This document shows positions 1 to 4,976 of a stretch of DNA of 5,785 bases, in pieces. A model generated the notes under the pieces. It searched no databases. It worked only from the letters and a program-made list of their open reading frames with translations, and was not told where the DNA came from. Made by a program: the position numbers and the translations under genes. Within the stretch, counting starts at the first letter, position 1. Each line of letters starts with the position of its first letter. The stretch is from CAMBDR01 sp046597185 (GTDB lineage Bacteria > Pseudomonadota > Gammaproteobacteria > Burkholderiales > Burkholderiaceae_D), in the NCBI GenBank assembly GCA_046597185.1, contig JBKJLF010000189.1, positions 1-5,785 on the forward strand, written 5' to 3'.

Positions 1-163
1 GTTACGATAGCCACTCTGATGTCAATATTTAATTCCATTATCACGCACAAAAATTCGATATATTGGATATTACACACACCCAGTGAACAATGCAAGCGCT
101 TTTTCAACACTTTTCAAACACTTTGCCAACACTTTTTCAATCCATCTTTTTTGAGCCACGCCC
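1..163 (+). promoter_or_regulatory. Leader and probable promoter region of the XRE-cupin regulator gene
   Basis: This stretch precedes the regulator and holds no gene I can support. It is A/T-rich and becomes pyrimidine-rich close to the ATG. A TATATT at 59-64 resembles a sigma-70 -10 box, but no convincing -35 lies 16-18 bases upstream, so the promoter is only suggested. An 8-bp palindrome AAGCGCTT (94-101) sits directly before a phased repeat (106-138, separate entry). The Shine-Dalgarno for the ATG at 164 is weak: TGAG at 152-155, eight bases from the start. On the minus strand a perfect TTGACA (25-20) points leftwards, but its matching -10 would fall outside the window. Confidence 0.35.
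106..138. repeat. Three AACACTTT copies spaced exactly 11 bp apart
   Basis: AACACTTT occurs at 106-113, 117-124 and 128-135. Each copy starts 11 bases after the previous one, and the remaining three bases of each unit vary (TCA, GCC, TTC). The block ends 25 bases before the regulator's start codon. Spacing of about one helical turn places all copies on the same face of the DNA, as in a small array of protein-binding sites, and autoregulation by the adjacent regulator is one possibility. It could equally be chance low-complexity sequence in a pyrimidine-rich leader. The repeat is seen directly; the binding role is inferred. Confidence 0.6.
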
Positions 164-739
164 ATGAATGATTTAAGCCCTGTCAAAAGCCCTCCCGAAG
201 TCGGTGCTTGCCTACAAAAACTACGTTTAAGTCGTGGCTTGACGCTGGAGGATTTATCCCGAATGGCGGGTGTTTCGAAGTCAATGTTATCCCAAATCGA
301 ACGGGAAAAAGCAAATCCAACGATTGCGATTACATGGCGTCTTGCCAATGCTCTTGGCGTAGAAATAGGTGAATTACTATCTAATGAAGCCAAAGAGGTG
401 GAATTAATCCGCATAATGGAAGCCCATCAAATACCAACTTTACCGGGTACGCATGCAGGTTACAGCCTGCGTATTTTGGGTCCAATGGCGTTGGCCGGGA
501 AGTTTGAATGGTATGAATTAAATCTCGCCAATCCGGGCGAATTAGCCTCGCAAGCGCATGATCCGGGTACCATGGAACATGTGACAGTTTTACAAGGAAG
601 CATTGAAATTGAGGTAGGCAAGACCAGCAAAAAATTAAAAGTCGGCGCGACCGCGCGTTACCTTGCCGACCAAAATCATGTGATTCGGAACACAGGTAAA
701 GGCGAAGCCAAAGTGCTTTTGGTGGTAATTCATCGCTAG
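164..739 (+). CDS. XRE-family transcriptional regulator with C-terminal cupin domain
   Basis: The 191-residue protein has the two-part build of XRE-cupin regulators: DNA-binding head, effector-sensing barrel. Residues about 14-69 form a lambda-repressor-type helix-turn-helix, with the two helices around LTLEDLSRMAG and VSKSMLSQIEREKANP. A linker follows, then a cupin barrel at about 115-189. Cupin motif 2 keeps G161, H172 and N176. Motif 1 is degenerate: H132, E138 and H139 are present but not in the usual HxH arrangement, so metal binding is doubtful. Proteins of this build (SutR and PuuR of E. coli are known examples) usually control metabolic genes near them, but no target can be read here. 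The gene stands alone, ending in its own terminator and converging with the peptidase gene. ATG 164 is the first in-frame start. The domain assignment is secure; ligand and regulon are unknown. Confidence 0.93.
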   Translation: MNDLSPVKSPPEVGACLQKLRLSRGLTLEDLSRMAGVSKSMLSQIEREKANPTIAITWRLANALGVEIGELLSNEAKEVELIRIMEAHQIPTLPGTHAGYSLRILGPMALAGKFEWYELNLANPGELASQAHDPGTMEHVTVLQGSIEIEVGKTSKKLKVGATARYLADQNHVIRNTGKGEAKVLLVVIHR

Positions 740-752
740 AAAAAGCCAATTC

Positions 753-785
753 AAAGCCGATTTTTTCAGCAAATTCGGCTTTTTT
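753..785 (+). terminator. Intrinsic terminator of the regulator gene
   Basis: AAAGCCGA (753-760) pairs perfectly with TCGGCTTT (775-782). The stem can continue inward past one T-T mismatch with three more T-A pairs (762-764 with 771-773), leaving a short loop. A run of T follows to 785, giving the classical hairpin plus U-tract, 13 bases after the regulator's stop codon. On the opposite strand the hairpin is followed by only a short T stretch, so any termination of incoming peptidase transcripts would be weaker. Confidence 0.85.
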
Positions 786-866
786 GGCGGCAACAAATAA
801 TTCGCAATCGTTGTAAAAAATCGACACTATGACGATAAGCACCTTGTCTTTGCAACTACCTCATAC

Positions 867-895
867 GCGCTTTTGCCCGGAATCAGCAAAAGCGC
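867..895 (-). terminator. Perfect 10-bp stem-loop just past the peptidase stop
   Basis: GCGCTTTTGC (867-876) and GCAAAAGCGC (886-895) are exact inverted copies around a 9-base loop. The hairpin begins 10 bases downstream of the minus-strand peptidase stop codon, where a 3'-end structure is expected. No T-run follows on the minus strand, so it does not meet the rule for a factor-independent terminator. It may instead protect the mRNA 3' end or act with Rho. The inverted repeat is certain; the terminator role is inferred. Confidence 0.5.
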
Positions 896-905
896 AGGTC
901 AAATA

Positions 906-3086
906 TTACTTGGTGACAACCTTATTGCCGGGTGTCATACCCAAACTTTTTACCAGGAAACCCCACCGATCAGTGGCTTCATCGATGAGTTTGCTCACTG
1001 GCTTGCCTGCACCGTGTCCGGCACGGGTTTCAATTCGAATCAATATCGGTGCCGCCGCGCCATGGCCAGCTTGTACCGCCTGCGCCGCTGCTGCAAATTT
1101 GAAACTATGCGCAGGCACGACTCTGTCATCGTGATCGGCGGTGATCACCATAGTTGCCGGATAGCATTTTTCCGCCTTTAAATTATGCAAGGGCGAATAC
1201 GCATACAAAGCCTTAAATTGCTCGGCATCGTCGGCCGAACCATAATCCGAAATCCAGGACCAGCCGATGGTGAATTTATGGAAGCGCAACATATCCAACA
1301 CACCCACGGCCGGCAGTGCCGCCGCAAACAATTCCGGGCGTTGGGTCATCACGGCCCCCACCAGCAAACCGCCATTGCTACCACCACCGATGGCCAATTT
1401 GTTCGATGAAGTCACTTTATTGGCCACCAGCCATTGGGCAGCGCCAATAAAGTCATCAAATACATTTTGCTTTTTTAACTTGGTTCCGGCTTCATGCCAA
1501 TCTGCGCCATATTCGCCACCGCCGCGCAAATTGGCCACCACATACACGCCACCCATCTCCATCCATGCCAAATTTGGCACCGAAAAAGTTGGCGTCTGAG
1601 AAACATCAAAACCACCATAGCCATAGAGATAGGTTGGGTTGTTGCCATCATATTGAATACCTTTTTTGGCCGTCACAAACATCGGCACACGAGTACCGTC
1701 TTTACTGTTAAAAAACACTTGGCGGGTTTCATAAGCCGCCGGGTCAAAATCAACCTTGGGACGGCGAAATACCTCGCTCTTTCGAGTGTGGGCGTCATAG
1801 CGGTAAATCGTCAACGGGGTGGTAAAGTCGGTGTAGGAATAAAACACTTCGGGATCATGGCTCTTGCCTGCAAACCCTGCGGCAGTACCAATCCCCGGCA
1901 ATGCCACTCCACCCAATTGCTTGCCCTTCAAATCGTAAATATTGATTTGACTATGCGCATCTTTCATATAGTTAACAATCAATTTGTGATCCACCACATG
2001 GGCGCTACGCAGGGTATCGGCGCTTTGGGCCAGCACTTGCTGGATTTTTCCGGTTCGAATGTCAATACTCACGATACGGCCACGGGCGGCATCTTTATCG
2101 GTTCGCAGCCAAAAAATCGGGCCTTGACTATCGAGAAACTCATAAACAGCATCATAACCATCCAACAAAGGCGTCACCTTGGCCGCTTTTTTCTGCAAAT
2201 CAAGGTAATACAGGCGATTCTTGCGCTCGGTGCCCTGGTGGATGGTAATCACCAGGTAACGACCATCATTGGAAACTTGCCCACCAAAGCCCCACTCTTT
2301 TTGATCTTTGCGTTCATACACCAAGGTGTCGGCGCTTTGCGGTGTGCCAATTTTATGGTAATACAACTTCTCAAAATAATTCACATCAGCCAGCTTGGTC
2401 GCTTCCGTGGGCTCATCGTAGCGCGAGTAATAAAAACCCTGACTATCTTTGGTCCATGCTGCCTTGGAAAATTTTGACCATTTCAAGTGATCGGTCAAAT
2501 CCTTGGCCGTAGCAATATCGCGCACCTTCCATTCATTCCAGTCCGAGCCAGAAGCGGAAGTGGCATAGGCCAGATACTTGCCATTCGGGCTAATTTCGGT
2601 TTCCGCCAACGATACCGTGCCGTCGGAGGACAAGGTGTTGGGATCAAGCAAAAGGCGTGGCACATCACCTAATTGCTTTAAATTATATAAAACTGATTGA
2701 TTTTGCAAACCATCGTTGCGCGCAAACACGTATTGACCCCCTGCTTTTTTGGGAACATTAAAGCGCTCAAAATTCCAGAGATGGGTCAGGCGTTGTTTGA
2801 TTGCTGCGCGTTCGGGAATACCCGCCAAAAAACCTTGGGTTAGCTTATTTTGCGCCTCTACCCAGTTGTGGGTATCGGCACTATTTGCGTCTTCCAGCCA
2901 GCGATACGGATCACTCACTTTAACACCATGATAATCGTCAATCTGCTCGACTTTTTTACTTGGTGGATAACTCAGTTCAAGTGCATTTTGGCTGCATTGT
3001 TGCGCAAAAACGGCAGATTGGAAAAATACGCCAGCCACGATAGCCGTGGCAATAGATCGGGGGATAATGGGTCTCATTGTTCTCAT
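906..3086 (-). CDS. Exported prolyl oligopeptidase (S9A serine peptidase)
   Basis: Prolyl oligopeptidase cleaves short peptides after proline. With the ATG at 3086-3084 the protein has 726 residues, full length for family S9A plus a signal peptide. The N-terminus shows arginines, a hydrophobic core (about 11-24) and a VFA/QQ junction near residue 28, so the enzyme is probably periplasmic or secreted. A short N-terminal hydrolase segment precedes a beta-propeller (about 70-440) and the C-terminal alpha/beta-hydrolase domain. The triad is S570 in GGGSNGGLL, D653 in ADHDDRVVP and H691 in RAGHGAG. W611 and R655 match the proline-stacking and substrate-binding residues of porcine POP (W595, R643), which favours this over oligopeptidase B. 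Start choice is soft: TTG 3089, ATG 3086 and ATG 3077 are in frame and none has a strong Shine-Dalgarno. The gene is monocistronic here, convergent with the regulator and divergent from fdxA. Confidence 0.96.
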   Translation of the reverse strand: MRTMRPIIPRSIATAIVAGVFFQSAVFAQQCSQNALELSYPPSKKVEQIDDYHGVKVSDPYRWLEDANSADTHNWVEAQNKLTQGFLAGIPERAAIKQRLTHLWNFERFNVPKKAGGQYVFARNDGLQNQSVLYNLKQLGDVPRLLLDPNTLSSDGTVSLAETEISPNGKYLAYATSASGSDWNEWKVRDIATAKDLTDHLKWSKFSKAAWTKDSQGFYYSRYDEPTEATKLADVNYFEKLYYHKIGTPQSADTLVYERKDQKEWGFGGQVSNDGRYLVITIHQGTERKNRLYYLDLQKKAAKVTPLLDGYDAVYEFLDSQGPIFWLRTDKDAARGRIVSIDIRTGKIQQVLAQSADTLRSAHVVDHKLIVNYMKDAHSQINIYDLKGKQLGGVALPGIGTAAGFAGKSHDPEVFYSYTDFTTPLTIYRYDAHTRKSEVFRRPKVDFDPAAYETRQVFFNSKDGTRVPMFVTAKKGIQYDGNNPTYLYGYGGFDVSQTPTFSVPNLAWMEMGGVYVVANLRGGGEYGADWHEAGTKLKKQNVFDDFIGAAQWLVANKVTSSNKLAIGGGSNGGLLVGAVMTQRPELFAAALPAVGVLDMLRFHKFTIGWSWISDYGSADDAEQFKALYAYSPLHNLKAEKCYPATMVITADHDDRVVPAHSFKFAAAAQAVQAGHGAAAPILIRIETRAGHGAGKPVSKLIDEATDRWGFLVKSLGMTPGNKVVTK

Positions 3087-3222
3087 CAAAAAATGGGGGA
3101 GTAGATATGCCAGGGCAAATCTGGCAAACCAAGCACACGGGCAGGATCACTGCCGAGCCTGATAATACCTTGTCTACAAATATTTCGCCAGCACGATCTT
3201 GCACAACAGATGCCGAACAATT

Positions 3223-3234
3223 GCCAAATTTGGC
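3223..3234. promoter_or_regulatory. Perfect 12-bp palindrome, candidate operator
   Basis: GCCAAATTTGGC is its own reverse complement and lies in the divergent intergenic region, 13 bases before the tandem array and about 137 bases upstream of the peptidase start. Perfect symmetry suits binding by a dimeric regulator that could affect either gene. No known factor's consensus is recognised, and a 12-mer palindrome can occur by chance, so the functional reading is tentative. Confidence 0.35.
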
Positions 3235-3247
3235 GTAAAATAGGTGA

Positions 3248-3303
3248 GCTTAGTGCCTGATTAGTGCCTGCTTAGTGCCTGCTTAGTGCCTGCTTAGTGC
3301 CTG
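3248..3303. repeat. Tandem array of five 11-bp units (GCTTAGTGCCT)
   Basis: The unit GCTTAGTGCCT is repeated five times without gaps at 3248, 3259, 3270, 3281 and 3292. The only difference is one base in the second unit (GATTAGTGCCT), and a single G starts a sixth. A degenerate relative, TTAGCGTGCAT, follows at 3311-3321. The unit length is not a multiple of three and no reading frame here is plausible, so the array is non-coding. It lies about 50 bases upstream of the candidate fdxA -35 box. Near-identity of the units points to recent slippage expansion. Units of about one helical turn could also serve as stacked binding sites. Confidence 0.95.
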
Positions 3304-3351
3304 TTTCAAGTTAGCGTGCATTTGCTTATACAGATTGATTCTAAGCAGGAT

Positions 3352-3380
3352 TTGTTGAAACCCGCAAATTATCTTAAAAT
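3352..3380 (+). promoter_or_regulatory. fdxA: Candidate sigma-70 promoter of fdxA
   Basis: TTGTTG (3352-3357) and TAAAAT (3375-3380) are separated by 17 bases. The -10 matches TATAAT at five of six positions; the -35 matches TTGACA at only three. Transcription would begin near 3387, giving a leader of roughly 45 bases before the fdxA ATG. It is the best pair I can find by eye between the repeat array and the gene. Confidence 0.35.
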
Positions 3381-3432
3381 ACAGCACTTTATTGATTATC
3401 GCGACATTGCCTCACTTTTTTATAGGACCAAT

Positions 3433-3756
3433 ATGACTCACGTTGTCACCGAATCCTGCATTCGCTGCCGCTATACCGATTGCGTCGATGTTTGCCCAGT
3501 CGATTGTTTTCGCCAAGGCCCGAATTTTTTGACAATCGACCCCGATGAATGCATCGATTGTGCCGTTTGCGTTGCCGAATGCCCAGTGAACGCCATTTTC
3601 GCGGAAGAAGATGTGCCCGCCGATCAAACCCAGTTTATCAAGCTGAATCTGGAATTGGCACGAAAATGGCCGTCGATCACCAAAACCGTGCCGCATTTAC
3701 CCGATGCCGACGATTGGAAAAGCGTTACCGAGAAATTACAATATTTAGAGCGTTAA
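3433..3756 (+). CDS. fdxA: Seven-iron (3Fe-4S/4Fe-4S) ferredoxin FdxA
   Basis: FdxA is a small soluble cytoplasmic electron carrier with one 3Fe-4S and one 4Fe-4S cluster. The 107-residue product has nine cysteines at 9, 12, 17, 21, 25, 40, 43, 46 and 50. With the initiator Met removed these coincide with Azotobacter vinelandii ferredoxin I: Cys 8, 16, 20 and 49 bind the 3Fe cluster; 24, 39, 42 and 45 bind the 4Fe cluster; Cys 11 is the extra one. The mature length of 106 and the C-terminal region ending in LER also match that family. ATG 3433 is chosen because AGGA (3424-3427) lies five bases upstream and homology begins at MTHVVTESC; the frame is open back to 3316, but those residues look unrelated. 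A ferredoxin-NADP reductase gene follows 107 bases downstream and is its likely redox partner (inference from adjacency). Confidence 0.97.
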   Translation: MTHVVTESCIRCRYTDCVDVCPVDCFRQGPNFLTIDPDECIDCAVCVAECPVNAIFAEEDVPADQTQFIKLNLELARKWPSITKTVPHLPDADDWKSVTEKLQYLER

Positions 3757-3803
3757 GCCATCTTTTTGAAATTTTCGGCAACACCCACACCGCAATTTAC
3801 CAC

Positions 3804-3827
3804 GCCAGACTGTTCGCTCAGTCTGGC
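3804..3827 (+). other. Intercistronic 9-bp hairpin between fdxA and the reductase gene
   Basis: GCCAGACTG (3804-3812) pairs exactly with CAGTCTGGC (3819-3827) around the 6-base loop TTCGCT. It lies 47 bases after the fdxA stop and 36 bases before the reductase start. No T-run follows, so full intrinsic termination is unlikely. Such hairpins often mark RNA processing or 3'-end protection, letting an abundant small ferredoxin be made in excess over its reductase. The structure is visible; the role is inferred. Confidence 0.6.
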
Positions 3828-3863
3828 TGGCTTCGCACATCAACAAGGACTCCTGATTCCGTT

Positions 3864-4967
3864 ATGAATACCCACGCCAGCCCTCATTCAACACCCCCTG
3901 CCGCCACATCCAAACCATCCGTACAAGCAATTATTGACGCCGATGCGGTCATCATTGGTGCTGGCCCGGTCGGCTTATTTCAGGTGTTTGAATTGGGCCT
4001 ATTGGAAATCAAAGCCCATGTGATCGATTCGCTGGGTGCCGTGGGCGGCCAATGCGTCGAACTTTATCCCGATAAACCCATTTATGATATTCCGGCAGTA
4101 CCGATTTGCACCGGACAAGAGCTGACCGATAACCTGCTCAAGCAAATCGAGCCCTTTGGCCCGACCATTCATTTGGGCCAGGAAGTGACCCTGGTTGAAA
4201 AGCGCGATGATGGACGCTTTAATCTGGAAACCTCGACCGGTACCCGCTTCATTACCAAAACCATTTTCATCGCCGCTGGCGTCGGTTCATTCCAGCCACG
4301 CACCATGAAGCTCGATGGTTTGGAGGCATACGAAGGCTCACAAGTGTTTTATCGGGTCAAAGACCCCAGCCTGTTTGAAGGCAAAAACATTGTAATTTGC
4401 GGCGGCGGTGATTCTGCGCTTGACTGGGCTTTAAATTTGGCCGACAAGGCTGAATCGGTAGTGGTTATGCATCGACGCGAAGATTTTCGCGCTGCACCCG
4501 CTTCTGTTGCGAAGATGAAAGAAAAGTGCGACAACTATGAAATGCAGTTAATCATTGGCCAAGCCAGTGGCTTTGAAGCGGTCGATGGCAAAATCACCGA
4601 ACTGAAGGTAACGGGAGCCGATGGTGTCACGCGCCGCCTGCCACTGGATATGCTGCTGGTGTTTTTTGGCCTGTCACCCAAACTCGGGCCGATTGCAGAA
4701 TGGGGGCTGGATATTGAACGCAAGCAATTAAAAGTCGTCAATACTGAAAAATTTGAAACCAATGTACCCGGCATTTTTGCCGTGGGTGACATTAATACTT
4801 ATCCGGGCAAGAAAAAATTGATTTTATCCGGCTTTCATGAAGCCGCCCTGGCAGCATTTGGCGCAGCACCGTATATTTTCCCGGATAAGAAAATTCATAT
4901 GCAGTACACCACCACCTCGCCCAAATTGCACAAAATCCTAGGCGTGGAATCGCCCGTGTTTGACTAA
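3864..4967 (+). CDS. Ferredoxin/flavodoxin-NADP+ reductase, thioredoxin-reductase-like type
   Basis: This 367-residue flavoenzyme should pass electrons between NADPH and ferredoxin through FAD. The FAD-binding motif IIGAGPVG is at 30-37, GGQC at 61-64, the NADPH-binding motif GGGDSA at 180-185, HRREDFRA at 203-210 (its arginines suit the NADP 2'-phosphate), and the second FAD motif ending FAVGD at 305-309. The CxxC redox pair of true thioredoxin reductases is absent, which places it with the YumC-like FNR family. The start at 3864 is the only sensible one; AAGGA (3845-3849) lies a rather long 14 bases upstream. The first roughly 25 residues are rich in Ser, Thr, Pro and Ala and precede the conserved core, a low-complexity extension without signal-peptide character. 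The gene lies after fdxA, and its stop overlaps the Shine-Dalgarno of the lactonase gene. Confidence 0.95.
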   Translation: MNTHASPHSTPPAATSKPSVQAIIDADAVIIGAGPVGLFQVFELGLLEIKAHVIDSLGAVGGQCVELYPDKPIYDIPAVPICTGQELTDNLLKQIEPFGPTIHLGQEVTLVEKRDDGRFNLETSTGTRFITKTIFIAAGVGSFQPRTMKLDGLEAYEGSQVFYRVKDPSLFEGKNIVICGGGDSALDWALNLADKAESVVVMHRREDFRAAPASVAKMKEKCDNYEMQLIIGQASGFEAVDGKITELKVTGADGVTRRLPLDMLLVFFGLSPKLGPIAEWGLDIERKQLKVVNTEKFETNVPGIFAVGDINTYPGKKKLILSGFHEAALAAFGAAPYIFPDKKIHMQYTTTSPKLHKILGVESPVFD

Positions 4968-4971
4968 GGAG
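4965..4971 (+). promoter_or_regulatory. Ribosome binding site overlapping the reductase stop; sets a TTG start
   Basis: TAAGGAG contains both the reductase stop codon (TAA 4965-4967) and a strong Shine-Dalgarno core (AAGGAG 4966-4971). Five bases later comes TTG at 4977, in frame with the lactonase. No ATG or GTG is comparably placed, so this site decides the start and implies that ribosomes finishing the reductase can reinitiate on the lactonase. Confidence 0.85.
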
Positions 4972-4976
4972 TTCAT

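Larger units (their letters stand above)
3087..3432. promoter_or_regulatory. Divergent intergenic region between peptidase and fdxA
   Basis: This 346-base gap holds no gene I can support and should carry the promoters of both flanking genes. On the minus strand TATTAT (3167-3162) is a candidate -10 for the peptidase, but the hexamer 17 bases upstream (TGGCGA) is a poor -35. Other contents have their own entries: the palindrome (3223-3234), the 11-bp tandem array (3248-3303) and the candidate fdxA promoter (3352-3380). A weaker inverted pair, GCCAG (3109-3113) and CTGGC (3121-3125), lies close to the peptidase start. Confidence 0.6.

Noticed and set aside
829..1181. Short plus-strand open frames over the peptidase 3' end
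   Set aside because: They are antisense to conserved peptidase residues, including the catalytic His and Asp region, and have no recognisable product.
1494..2477. A 327-codon open frame on the plus strand opposite the peptidase
   Set aside because: It lies wholly antisense to a clearly conserved S9A peptidase, and its translation shows no recognisable domain; it is a shadow of the real gene's codon bias.
906..3086. Possible lipoprotein signal on the peptidase
   Set aside because: The cysteine near the cleavage site is preceded by AQQ rather than a lipobox, so ordinary signal-peptidase I processing after VFA is more likely.
3248..3303. CRISPR array or plasmid-type iterons
   Set aside because: The units are 11 bp, directly abutting and without spacers, which rules out CRISPR; no replication initiator gene is nearby to support iterons.
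3316..3432. A longer fdxA product starting at 3316
   Set aside because: The extra 39 residues do not resemble the ferredoxin family, the candidate promoter lies inside this stretch, and ATG 3433 has a well-placed AGGA.
3549..3863. Upstream extension of the reductase frame into fdxA
   Set aside because: The frame overlaps fdxA out of register and encodes no conserved sequence; the reductase family begins after ATG 3864.
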